Below the pieces are notes generated by a model. It was not told where the DNA came from. It did no database searches and saw nothing but the letters and a program-made list of their open reading frames with translations. From contig JAXLXY010000012.1 of the NCBI GenBank assembly GCA_046327715.1, positions 35,253 to 99,252 of the forward strand: DNA of 64,000 bases. Direction: 5' to 3'. A program made the position numbers and the translations under genes. Position 1 is the first letter of the stretch. Each line of letters opens with the position of its first letter. The stretch is from JADJOM01 sp046327715 (GTDB lineage: Bacteria > Gemmatimonadota > Gemmatimonadetes > Gemmatimonadales > GWC2-71-9). Positions 15,541-24,883 of this stretch are shown piece by piece.

Positions 15541-18025
15541 GCGCCGGGTTGACGGTGACCACCAGGCTGTCCGGCTGGAGGTTCGTCGCCGTGGCGATCA
15601 GCGTGTCCGTGCATGGCAGGTTCGCCACCCCGCCATAGCTCACCGACGACGTGGTGCTCACCTGGCCGGTGACAATCGTGACGGGCGAGCCGGCGGCCAC
15701 GCAGCCCGGGTGCAGCGGCGTGAGGGTCACCGGGATGCCCGGGGACGGCGCGGCCGTGGCCGAGCCGTTGCTCTCGAAGTTGATGGTGATCGGGCTCGGG
15801 AAGCTGGCGTTGATCGTCAGGCTGGTCTGCACGATCCGGAGCGACGCCGCCGTGGTGGCCGCGGTGACGCCGTCGAGGTAGCTCGGGTTGCTGACCGTGA
15901 TCGTGGCCGTGCCCGGCAGCACGCCGGACAGCGTGGCGTTGGCCGACTGCCCTCCCGCGGCGATCGTCACGGTGGGCGTGAGCACCCCCACCAGCGACGG
16001 GGTACCGCTGGTCACGGTGAAGGTGACGCCGCCCGGCGGGGCCGGTGCCGGCAGCACGATCGGCAGCGACTGGGTCTGGCCGTAGGGCACCGCGAGGGTC
16101 GGCGGCACGGAGATGTTCCGGTTCTGCACATCCACCGTGAGCGCCCCGGCGGTGTAGCCGGCGGAAGTCGCATCGAGCGTGGCGGACCCCGCGCCGACGC
16201 CGGTGAGCACGACGGTATCCTGGGTGGCACCCTGCGGGATGAGCACGCTCGCCGGGTTCACGGTGAAGAGGCTCGCGTTGCTGCTCGCGAGGGCCACCGT
16301 GGTCCCGCCCACCGGCGCCGGGGTATTGAGGCTCACCAGGACCTTGGTGGTGAGACCCACGCCGACCCCCGGGATCCCGACGAAGCTGAGCAGGATGGTC
16401 GGTTGCCCGAAGAACGTGGTGGCGGTGAAGCTGGTCTGGGCGCCGGCGGCCACCACCGTGGCAATCGGCGACGCTTGCGCCACGCCGAGGGTCCAGCTGC
16501 CCTGCACCCGGCCCTGGGCATCGCTGGTGTCCGCGGGCGGCGCGATCGAGCCGTCGGTGGCGCTCCACGCCGCCGGCACGCCCGGCACCGGGTTCGCGAA
16601 GCTGTCCTGCACCTCGGCCACCAGGGGCTGGGCCAGCGTGCGGCCGGACGAATCGGCCTGCGAATCCCCCGAGACACGGACGAGCGCCGCCACGGCCGTC
16701 GGCGCGGCCGTCGCGTTGAAGGTCACGACCGGGAGGCCGGTGACCGTCGCGGTGACGCTGTTGGCCCCCACGACCTGCCCGAGCCGCCAGCTGCCGAGCA
16801 CCGCGAGCCCGGAGCCGTTGGTGACGGCACTGCCGCCGGTCACGCTGCCGCTGCCGCCTGCCACCGCGAAGGTGACGCTCACCCCAGCCAGCGGCGCGTT
16901 GGCGGAGTCCCGCACCAGCACGGCCGGTGCCTGGGTGACAAGCTGGTTCACCACGCCGGCCTGGGAGGTGGCCGAGGCGGCCGTGACCGTGGCCGGCCCG
17001 CTGCTCCCCTGGAGGATGTCCAGCCGGAAGCCGGCGGGGGAGCCCTTGAGGCCCGCCGCGGCCACGCCGACGTTGAGCGCACCGGTCCCGGTCCCGGCCG
17101 TCACCACCGCCTGCGCGTAGCCGTTGGTGTCGGTGGTGGTCGAGGTCGGCGCGATGCTGACGCCCGCCGGCGGATTGAGGAGGCCGAAGGTCACGGCGTA
17201 CCCGCCGCGATACGGCTGGCCGGCGGCATCGAGGACCTGGACCACGAGCGGCTGGGAGGAGCCGCCGGTCAGCACCTGCTGGCTGTCGCCGCTCACGATG
17301 GCCAGCGAGTCGGCGGCGGCGCTGAAGGCAAGCGTCAGGGTATCCGCGAGACCGGTGGGCGTCTCGGCCACGATCGCCACGCTGCCGCTCGCGGCGGCGC
17401 GCGCGATGATCCAGGCGCTGTCGAGCCCCACCGGACGGCTCCGCGCCAGGAGGGAATCCACGGGGACGATCCCCACCGGGACCCCGGTGACGGCCGCGCC
17501 CCCCTGGTACACCACGGCATACGCGAGCACGCTGTCGCCGGCCGCCACGGTCGGCGCGGTGAGCACCAGGTGCACGCTGTCGGCTGCGGCGCCGGGGCCG
17601 ACGTAGGTCGGGGTGATCGGCGCGGTGGGGGTGCTGCCGCCGGCGGAGGCGGTGACCACCGAGCGGACCGTGTAATACAGCACCCCGCCACCCCGCGCCT
17701 CGGCGTACAGGTAGAACTGCTCGGGCGAGGTGGTCAGGTCCACCCGCACCGGGACGATCAGGGAATCATTGCGTTGCGCGAAATCGGCCGCCGTGAGGTA
17801 CTTGGAAAACGCCGGGGTGGAATCGCTGGTGCGCCGCAGTTCGATGAAGACCGTATCCACCGGGATCGGGATCTGGCCCCCGGCGCGCAGCAGGCCCGTG
17901 ACATCCATGCTGGCGAGGACCGTCTGGCGCGGCCCGATGGGCGCATCGGTCGAACAGGTGGTGAGCAGCAGCGCACCAACGAACGCGCGGAGCGCGCGGG
18001 CGAGACGAGGGAGTCGGACCGGCAT
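12725..18025 (-). CDS. Giant Ig-like repeat lipoprotein
   Basis: A 1766-aa surface or periplasmic lipoprotein. The signal ends at the lipobox LTTC near residue 24. A linker domain is followed by about three Big_1-type Ig domains (residues about 235-545), recognisable by SGDSQ, PLVVQVLDAAGQP and TDTNGYAQAVVTA phrases. Two related Ig-like modules come next (to about 830), then four tandem units of about 236 residues to the C-terminus. Big_1 domains occur in intimin/invasin-type adhesins, but there is no barrel or sortase signal here, so lipid anchoring is the probable attachment. The start is ATG 18025, with GTG 18034 an alternative. The gene follows the sensor kinase on the same strand by about 40 nt and has a strong hairpin behind it. 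Confidence 0.8.
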   Translation of the reverse strand: MPVRLPRLARALRAFVGALLLTTCSTDAPIGPRQTVLASMDVTGLLRAGGQIPIPVDTVFIELRRTSDSTPAFSKYLTAADFAQRNDSLIVPVRVDLTTSPEQFYLYAEARGGGVLYYTVRSVVTASAGGSTPTAPITPTYVGPGAAADSVHLVLTAPTVAAGDSVLAYAVVYQGGAAVTGVPVGIVPVDSLLARSRPVGLDSAWIIARAAASGSVAIVAETPTGLADTLTLAFSAAADSLAIVSGDSQQVLTGGSSQPLVVQVLDAAGQPYRGGYAVTFGLLNPPAGVSIAPTSTTTDTNGYAQAVVTAGTGTGALNVGVAAAGLKGSPAGFRLDILQGSSGPATVTAASATSQAGVVNQLVTQAPAVLVRDSANAPLAGVSVTFAVAGGSGSVTGGSAVTNGSGLAVLGSWRLGQVVGANSVTATVTGLPVVTFNATAAPTAVAALVRVSGDSQADSSGRTLAQPLVAEVQDSFANPVPGVPAAWSATDGSIAPPADTSDAQGRVQGSWTLGVAQASPIATVVAAGAQTSFTATTFFGQPTILLSFVGIPGVGVGLTTKVLVSLNTPAPVGGTTVALASSNASLFTVNPASVLIPQGATQDTVVLTGVGAGSATLDATSAGYTAGALTVDVQNRNISVPPTLAVPYGQTQSLPIVLPAPAPPGGVTFTVTSGTPSLVGVLTPTVTIAAGGQSANATLSGVLPGTATITVSNPSYLDGVTAATTAASLRIVQTSLTINASFPSPITINFESNGSATAAPSPGIPVTLTPLHPGCVAAGSPVTIVTGQVSTTSSVSYGGVANLPCTDTLIATATNLQPDSLVVTVNPAPPITVSTNFAQLGQGLLDVGSIFLGASNHGGVTVTVVSSDSSRVLLSTSVGTPGTGSITVPVLPLGTSFTYYAHALEGVTGTAVITATAPGFAPVPDTLTVVVPGIELQGLPTTTTTLSTVNNLYAQVGVPNGQFTALSRVQNHRPGAAPIPVTFGLQGGTSVGLIVDSLTPGGAQTGQAAIGPSVYYTPTGGAAAGGISFKPAGQGTDSVSVSASGFISMANATRGITVTQPTISVNVNYPQVGVGLQEAGSVFLSASQHGGASVTLASLDPTVFVVDTLPNGPGHDSIIKPLANGQTSFTYYVQVKEFSQFLSGYLRVSEPRFAPDSALVTAVQPAVELQGLPTSTTTLTGVNNLYAQLGVPNGQFTALSRVQNLRGGAPAPLAVVFASLPGGAGILADTLTQGTGGADTVTALVDTTGSLYYTPTGGPNNRGVEFRPQAAGNDTVSVFAVGYATVNTSARGIAVTQPTTSIGVNYPTIGSGLQEPGSAFLSAGQHGGAAVTITSRNPAVVLVDTLANGPGRASLVKSLTNGQSSLTIYYQALEGVVDSAWVVVSEPRFAPDSVLVRTATPGIEVQGLPSQLTPFDVDANFYAQVGVLNAGNSSLARAQNRRGGAAGVLTATFTSSTPAIGTVLDSLTAAGGGGATGAARIAPNVYFTPTNGPATGGMAFRPLLVGATSISVSMPGFTTATIAGTRTVNVLQPGITVTTNYPTVGSGLQESGGVFLGASQHGGVTVTLTSSDSTILKLAPNATTPGSASIQVPLANGQTSFSYYVQGMEGISSATTVTVTAVASGFTNGTTGITVDQPAVEVQGLGGSYTGGGADVNFYAQVGVANTQNSNLARAQVVRAGAPAALTASFTSSLPAAGTLVDSTGVGTPRTAQISAGGTVYYTPTGGPAQGGVAFRPLAAGNTTVSVSIPGFLTMTTAGNRVVTVQ

Positions 18026-18066
18026 GGGCGGCACTGAGGGACTTTGGTTAAGGAGACAAATCCAAG

Positions 18067-19413
18067 CTAGACACGGGGTTGGGAGGAGTCAAACAACTCC
18101 CCGCCCGTCAATGGCAGCAGCAGGCGGGCCCGGGCCCCGGTCCTATCCTGCCGATTGGCCAGCGCAATCGAGCCGCCATGCGCCTCCGCGATCTGCCGGG
18201 AGAGTGCAAGTCCGATGCCCGATCCCCCCGGTTTCGTGGTGAAGAAGGGCACGAAGAGATTCGCGGTCTCCCCCACGCCCGGACCCTCGTCGAGCACATC
18301 CAGGACGAGGCTCGCCCCCTCCCGCGTCCAGCGGATCGTCACGGCGCCTCCGGTCTCGCGTGTGGCATCCACGGCGTTCTGGACCAGGTTGATCAGCACC
18401 TGGTCGAGCTGATCACCGTCGGCCTGCACCACCAGGGCGGGGCCGGGCTCCACCCGCACCGCCAGCCGCCGCTCCAGCGCCGCGACCCGTCCCACCCACT
18501 CGGCGACCGGGACCGGCCGCCGCACCGGGCGGGGCAGCCGCGCCAGCCGCGCGTACGCCGCCATGAACCGGCCCAGCGCCTCGGAGCGCTGGCCGATGAT
18601 CTCGAGCCCCTGGCGGAGATCGGCCTGGGCCTCGACGCCCGTCGCTCCCCGATCGAGAATCGATCGCAGGCTGCCGGCCAGTGACCGGATCGGCGCCAGG
18701 GAGTTGTTGATCTCGTGAGACAGCACCCGGACCAGTCGCTGCCACGCCTGCCGTTCCTCGGCCTGCAACGTCCGCCCCACGTCCGTCAGGAGCACCAGCT
18801 GGTGCGGTCGCCCCTCCTGCCGGAAACCGCTGCGGCGCAGCTCCCATCGGCCGCCCTTCCCGGCCGGGTGCTCGACCACCCTGGGTGACTCCCCGTCAAG
18901 GCACTCGGTCAGGCCCAGCGCCGCCGCATCCCGCCCGAGCAGACGCTCGGCGGGCTGGCCGAGCAGGCGCTCCCCACCCCGGTTCACCAGTCGCAGCACC
19001 CCACGATCATCAAACGCATAGACGGCGGCATCAATCTCAGCGAGCACCGCCCGCACCAGGCCGGTGGCCTCCAGCACCCCGAGGCGCTGCCCCCGGAGGG
19101 TGTCGGCCAGCTGGTTGGCCTCGAGGTACACCAGGCCGAGGGAATCATCCCCGGCATCGGCGCCACGGGCCCGGAGCGAGTAGTCGCCTTCGCGGAGGGC
19201 GGCCAGGACGTTGGAGAGGGTCTGCAGCGGCCGCACCACCCGCTCGTGCAGGGAGAGCAGGCCGAGCAGCAGTGCCACCACGATGCCCAGCGTGAGGGTC
19301 CACTGCAGCCGGAGGGTGAAGTCGCCGCGCCACAGCAGCACCAGCGCGGTGAGGATGGCGGGAAGCGCCGCGGCCAGCGCGACCAGCAGGACCCGGCGGG
19401 GGTGGCTGGGCAT
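18067..19413 (-). CDS. NtrY-like sensor histidine kinase
   Basis: A 448-aa membrane kinase. Two N-terminal TM helices (about residues 8-26 and 35-55) enclose almost no periplasmic loop, so it probably senses membrane or cytoplasmic signals. A HAMP-like region (ERVVRPLQTLSNVLAALREG), a PAS domain (about 100-200) and a HisKA motif VLSHEINNSLAPI follow. The ATPase boxes are NLVQNAVDA (N), DEGPGV (G1) and GGSGIGLALS (G2). HEINNSLAPI-type H-boxes typify kinases paired with NtrC-family activators, and such a regulator gene lies 11 nt upstream. The pair closes the long ADOP efflux locus and probably controls it. Confidence 0.88.
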   Translation of the reverse strand: MPSHPRRVLLVALAAALPAILTALVLLWRGDFTLRLQWTLTLGIVVALLLGLLSLHERVVRPLQTLSNVLAALREGDYSLRARGADAGDDSLGLVYLEANQLADTLRGQRLGVLEATGLVRAVLAEIDAAVYAFDDRGVLRLVNRGGERLLGQPAERLLGRDAAALGLTECLDGESPRVVEHPAGKGGRWELRRSGFRQEGRPHQLVLLTDVGRTLQAEERQAWQRLVRVLSHEINNSLAPIRSLAGSLRSILDRGATGVEAQADLRQGLEIIGQRSEALGRFMAAYARLARLPRPVRRPVPVAEWVGRVAALERRLAVRVEPGPALVVQADGDQLDQVLINLVQNAVDATRETGGAVTIRWTREGASLVLDVLDEGPGVGETANLFVPFFTTKPGGSGIGLALSRQIAEAHGGSIALANRQDRTGARARLLLPLTGGELFDSSQPRV

Positions 19414-19424
19414 CGCGGGCGGCG

Positions 19425-20792
<1,368 letters not shown>

Positions 20793-20795
20793 GGA

Positions 20796-21767
20796 TCAGG
20801 GCGCGGTGGTGAGCCAGCGAACCAGGTTGCGCAGCAGGACCACGTTGCCGGCCGCCGCGGGGGCATTCATGCCCATGGGCCGGCGCGCGGGACCGGCGAG
20901 CTGGGCGGAGAACATCGCCGCCTCGCCGAAGACCGCGACCCGGCCCCGGCCCACCGCCAGCACGGCGGCCTGCGCCAGGCCCCCCGCCGGCTCCACGCGG
21001 GTGGCCGGGGAGAACGCCCACGCCGTGTCGGGGAAGAGCTGCCGGCTGCCCGGGGGCAGCCGCAGCAGGGCGGTGGCGCCCGGCGGCAGCGGGAAGGCCT
21101 GGCCCGTGAAGGTCACGACCTGTTCCACCCGTTCCTCCGGCGCCTCCCCCCGCGTCACCGGGTGATCCCCGAGCGTGCCCGCCGCGCGGGTGAAGGGAGG
21201 AAGGTCGCCGCCCGCGGTGTCGAGGGCGAAGCCATTGGCCAGGCGGAAGCCGAACGCCTCGCCGAGCGGGGCCGCCGCGCCCCCGAAGGGCATGTGGTCG
21301 GCGATGAGCAGCAGCGCGCCGCCGCCCTCCACCCAGCGGCGCACGGCCGCCACCTCCGCCGGCGTGAAGGCTGGCAGTACCGGGTTCACCCAGCTGGTCT
21401 CGTTGGCGGCGGCCAGGGCATTGGCCACCACCAGGAGCCGGACCGGGGCGAGCGAGGCGTCCGTGAACGGGGTGGCGATCGCCTCGACCTGGTAGCCGTC
21501 GCGCTGCAGCAGCGCGGCGAAGGGGGCGTAGCGGCCGTCGATGGTGTGAAAGTTGTGATGCGCGGCGTCCACGGCCACCACCGGGCCGCGCCCGGGCGCG
21601 TGGTGCGGGCGGGCCACGGGGGGGCGGAAGGCGGTGTCGGGCACCTGCTGACCGCCCAGCGGCGCCGCGGCGAGCAGCAGGGAAAGGAGCAGCCCCTCAG
21701 GCCGCGGGAGCCTGCTCCGCGAGCCAGCCGTCCCGCAGGCGGATGACGCGATGGCCGTAGCGGGCAT
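20796..21767 (-). CDS. DUF4350-like exported protein
   Basis: About 300 aa, with a hydrophobic signal LLLSLLLAAAPLGGQQ and a flavodoxin/GATase1-like domain. VVAVDAAHHNFHTIDGRYAP and VRRWVEGGGALLLIADHMPF fit DUF4350-type proteins as I know them. The start is uncertain. ATG at 21767 would overlap the upstream ATPase by 71 nt and put 25 residues before the signal. A nearer start would need CTG, since no ATG, GTG or TTG lies between. It sits between an ABC ATPase and the two-component genes, so it may assist the transporter, but no biochemical role is known. Confidence 0.65.
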   Translation of the reverse strand: MPATAIASSACGTAGSRSRLPRPEGLLLSLLLAAAPLGGQQVPDTAFRPPVARPHHAPGRGPVVAVDAAHHNFHTIDGRYAPFAALLQRDGYQVEAIATPFTDASLAPVRLLVVANALAAANETSWVNPVLPAFTPAEVAAVRRWVEGGGALLLIADHMPFGGAAAPLGEAFGFRLANGFALDTAGGDLPPFTRAAGTLGDHPVTRGEAPEERVEQVVTFTGQAFPLPPGATALLRLPPGSRQLFPDTAWAFSPATRVEPAGGLAQAAVLAVGRGRVAVFGEAAMFSAQLAGPARRPMGMNAPAAAGNVVLLRNLVRWLTTAP

Positions 21768-22377
21768 TCTCCTCCGAATGGGTGACCTGCACGATGGTGG
21801 TGCCCTGCTGGTTGAGCCGCCGGAAGAGTTCCATGATCTCCCGGCCCTGCTCGGAGTGCAAGTTGCCGGTCGGTTCGTCGGCCAGGAGCACGGGAGGGCT
21901 GGCGATCACCGCGCGGGCCACCGCCACCAGCTGCTGCTGCCCGCCCGAGAGCTGCCGCGGGTACAGGTCCTTCTTGCCCACGACCTGGAACCGGTCCAGC
22001 GTGTCGGCCACCAGCGCCGCCCGCTCCCCCGCCTTCATGTCGCGGTACCCCAGTGGCACGTCGAGGTTCTCGGCCACGGTGAGGTCGTCGAGCAGGTGGT
22101 ACTGCTGGAACACGAATCCGATGCACCGTCGCCCCAGCGCGAAGCGCTCCTTGGGCTTGAGGCTGTGCACCGGCTGGCCGTCGAGCCAGTACTCGCCCCG
22201 GAAGTCGGCGTCGAGCAGGCCCAGAATGGAGAGCAGGGTCGACTTTCCCGCCCCGGAGGGCCCCATGATCGTGACGAACTCCCCCGCCGGGATCTCGAGG
22301 CCGATGCGGCGCAGCAGCCAGGTGGGGCTGGGGCGGGTGTCGATGGACTTCTCGACGTTCACGAGGCGGATCATCAC
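21697..22377 (-). CDS. ABC transporter ATPase, MacB/LolD class
   Basis: A 226-aa nucleotide-binding subunit. Walker A is GPSGAGKST (about residue 39), the Q-loop lies in FVFQQYHLLDDLT, the signature is LSGGQQQ, Walker B is VLLADEPTG and the switch His is in VTHSEENA. Length and motifs match the MacB/LolD group that powers FtsX-type permeases rather than importers. It begins 19 nt after the last of four permease genes, and is one of two ATPase genes flanking that array. Which permeases it drives is not evident. Confidence 0.92.
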   Translation of the reverse strand: MMIRLVNVEKSIDTRPSPTWLLRRIGLEIPAGEFVTIMGPSGAGKSTLLSILGLLDADFRGEYWLDGQPVHSLKPKERFALGRRCIGFVFQQYHLLDDLTVAENLDVPLGYRDMKAGERAALVADTLDRFQVVGKKDLYPRQLSGGQQQLVAVARAVIASPPVLLADEPTGNLHSEQGREIMELFRRLNQQGTTIVQVTHSEENARYGHRVIRLRDGWLAEQAPAA

Positions 22378-22396
22378 CGGATATCTCCTGGAGCGT

Positions 22397-24856
22397 TCAC
22401 TCGGACCTGATGGCCGTCATCGGATTCACCCGACCGGCACGGACGGCCGGGAAGGCACTGGCGGAAAGCGCCACCACGACGAGCACCGCCGCGGTCCCCG
22501 CCAGCGCCAGCGGGTCGAGGGGTGAGACCTGATACAGGAAGCCGCGGACGAGCCCCCCGAGCGCCAGCGCGGCCACCAGGCCCAGCCCGATCCCGAGACC
22601 CGCGAGGCGGAGCCCCTCGAGCAGGACCAGCCGCAGCACCCCGGCGGCCGTGGCGCCCAGTGCCATCCGGATGCCGAGTTCCCGGGTCCGTTGCGCCACC
22701 GCGTAGGCTACCAGGCCGTAGAGGCCAACCACCGCCAGCACGAGCGCCAGCAGGCCAAGGCTCCCGGTCAGTGCCGACGCCACGCGAGGAAACAGGAGCG
22801 CGCGACCGGCCACCAGCGCGTCCATCGTCTTCAGATCGGCGATCGGCAGGTCCGGGTCGATCGTGGCCAGCGCGGCGCGGGCGGCTGGGGCGAGCGCCCT
22901 GGGATCTCCCGAGGTCCGGATCACGAAGGTCACGCTCCGCGCATCTTCCTGCGACAGCGGCAGGTAGAGATAGGCGCGGGGCGCCTCCGCGATCTGCCGG
23001 TACTTCGCGTCGGCCGCCACCCCGATCACGGTCACGGCGGGGCCGGTCAGGGAACCGAAGCGGAGCACCCGGCCCAGGGCCGGCTGCCCCGGCCACAGCC
23101 GCTCGGCCAGGGTCCGGCTCACGACTGCCACGGAGGTGCTCCCCGCCGAGTCGCCCGGGCCGAAGTCGCGGCCCTCGAGCAGCCGCGTGCCCATGGTGGC
23201 GAAGTAGCGATCGCCCACCAGCGTCCAGCCGGCTACCTCCCCCGGCCGCTCCGGGGTCGGGGCGTCTCCCCCCTCCGCCACGATCGTGCCCCCGTTCGAG
23301 GTGAATTCCATCGGGAGGCCCTCCGCGACCGTGGCGGACACCACGCCGGGCAGTGCGTTGAGCCGCGTGGCCGCGTCCACATACAGCCGCCGGGCCCCGG
23401 CCGCATCGTAGCCGGCCAGCCCCGGGGCCACGGTCACCAGCAGGCCATTCCGCGTCTCGAAACCGAGAGCCGCGCCGCGCATCGCCACCAGGCTGCGCGT
23501 CACCAGCCCGGCGCCGGCGAGCAGCAGGCAGCTGAGCGCGAGCTGGCCAATCACCAGCCCGTTCCGGAGCCGCGAGCGATGCACGCCCCGCCAGCCCGCC
23601 GCATCGTGGCGCAACGTGCCCGCAATCCCCGGGGTGCTCGCCTGCACCGCCGGGACCAGGCCGAAGAGCAGCGTCGTGGTGAGCGTGACGGCGGCGGTGA
23701 AGGCCAGCACCCGGCCATCGAGCACGAAGGCGAAGTCGAACGGGAGGTCGGTGGGCAGCGTCAGCAGGCCGGAAAGCGCCGAGGCAAACCAGACGCCGAG
23801 CCCGAGGCCGAGCGCGCCACCGGCCGCGGCCAGGACAGCGCTTTCCCCGAGCAGCTGCCCGATGAGACGGGCTCGCCCCGCCCCGAGCGCGACCCGCACC
23901 GCGATCTCGCGCTGCCGCGCGATCGCGCGGGAAAGCAGCAGCCCCGCCACGTTGGCGCAGGCGATCAGCAGCACCAGCAGCGACACGGCGAGGAACAGCC
24001 GGAGCGCCAGGGAGAAATCCGCCGCCATCCCGGGCTCCGGCCGTGCCGACCGCTCGGCCAGCAGCACGCCGGTCCGGCCGGCATAGTCCGCGGGGCGCAG
24101 CGCGGCAAGGCGCGCCGCCACCCCCGCCACCGCTGCCTCGGCCCGCTCGCGGGACACCCCCTCCCCCAACCGCGCCACCAGGCGGGCGCTGAATCCGCCG
24201 GGTGTGCGCAGGTCGGGCCGGTCGGGCTGCAGCAGCCGGTCGGTCCCCGCCGGCACCCATACCGCCGGCCGGAATCCCACGTAGTAGGGTGAGGCGAAGT
24301 CCGCGGCCGCCACGCCGATCACGGTGAGGTCCTGCCGATTGAGCCGGATGGTCCGGCCCAGGATATTCGGGTCGCCGTTGAATCGACCCTGCCACAGGGC
24401 GTAGCTCAGGACGGTCGTCGGGGGCGCGGACCCGCTGTCCTCCTGGGCCACGAAGCCGCGGCCGAGCGCCATCGGCGAGCCGAGCAGCGAAAAGTAGTTG
24501 GCGCTCACCATCTCGCCCCACAATCGCTCCGCCCGGCCGCCATGCGAGAGACCGAGCGGCAGCGGAGACAGCGCGGCGATGCCCTGCAGCAGTCCGGTGG
24601 TGCCCGCACGGAACTCGTCCAGCTCGCTCCAGGCGTAGTCCTCGAAGTCGCCGTTCGCGCTCCGGCCGTAGAGTACGGTGACCTGTTCCACATCCGGCAC
24701 GGGGAGCGGCCGCCACAACAGGCCGTTCCCGACGCTGTACACGGCGCTGGTCACCCCGATGCCCAGGCCAAGGGTGATCGTCGCGGCCAGCGCCACGCCC
24801 GGCGTGCGCCGCCAGGCGCGCAGCGCGAGCAGGAGGTCATGCAGCAGGTGTCGCAT
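22397..24856 (-). CDS. ADOP-type ABC permease (fourth of four)
   Basis: An 819-aa permease with the duplicated architecture: TM1, MacB-type periplasmic core, an FtsX block (about residues 270-400), a second TM and periplasmic core, and a C-terminal FtsX block (about 690-810). The start MRHLLHDLLLALRAWRRTPG and end FPAVRAGRVNPMTAIRSE are characteristic of acidobacterial duplicated orphan permeases (ADOPs). Such proteins probably extrude or move hydrophobic substrates mechanically in MacB fashion. Although called orphan, it is adjacent to an ATPase gene. It diverges from its three neighbours along its length, so the array is an old duplication. Confidence 0.9.
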   Translation of the reverse strand: MRHLLHDLLLALRAWRRTPGVALAATITLGLGIGVTSAVYSVGNGLLWRPLPVPDVEQVTVLYGRSANGDFEDYAWSELDEFRAGTTGLLQGIAALSPLPLGLSHGGRAERLWGEMVSANYFSLLGSPMALGRGFVAQEDSGSAPPTTVLSYALWQGRFNGDPNILGRTIRLNRQDLTVIGVAAADFASPYYVGFRPAVWVPAGTDRLLQPDRPDLRTPGGFSARLVARLGEGVSRERAEAAVAGVAARLAALRPADYAGRTGVLLAERSARPEPGMAADFSLALRLFLAVSLLVLLIACANVAGLLLSRAIARQREIAVRVALGAGRARLIGQLLGESAVLAAAGGALGLGLGVWFASALSGLLTLPTDLPFDFAFVLDGRVLAFTAAVTLTTTLLFGLVPAVQASTPGIAGTLRHDAAGWRGVHRSRLRNGLVIGQLALSCLLLAGAGLVTRSLVAMRGAALGFETRNGLLVTVAPGLAGYDAAGARRLYVDAATRLNALPGVVSATVAEGLPMEFTSNGGTIVAEGGDAPTPERPGEVAGWTLVGDRYFATMGTRLLEGRDFGPGDSAGSTSVAVVSRTLAERLWPGQPALGRVLRFGSLTGPAVTVIGVAADAKYRQIAEAPRAYLYLPLSQEDARSVTFVIRTSGDPRALAPAARAALATIDPDLPIADLKTMDALVAGRALLFPRVASALTGSLGLLALVLAVVGLYGLVAYAVAQRTRELGIRMALGATAAGVLRLVLLEGLRLAGLGIGLGLVAALALGGLVRGFLYQVSPLDPLALAGTAAVLVVVALSASAFPAVRAGRVNPMTAIRSE

Positions 24857-24883
24857 CGCGGATTCTCCGAGGGTGCTGGCGGA

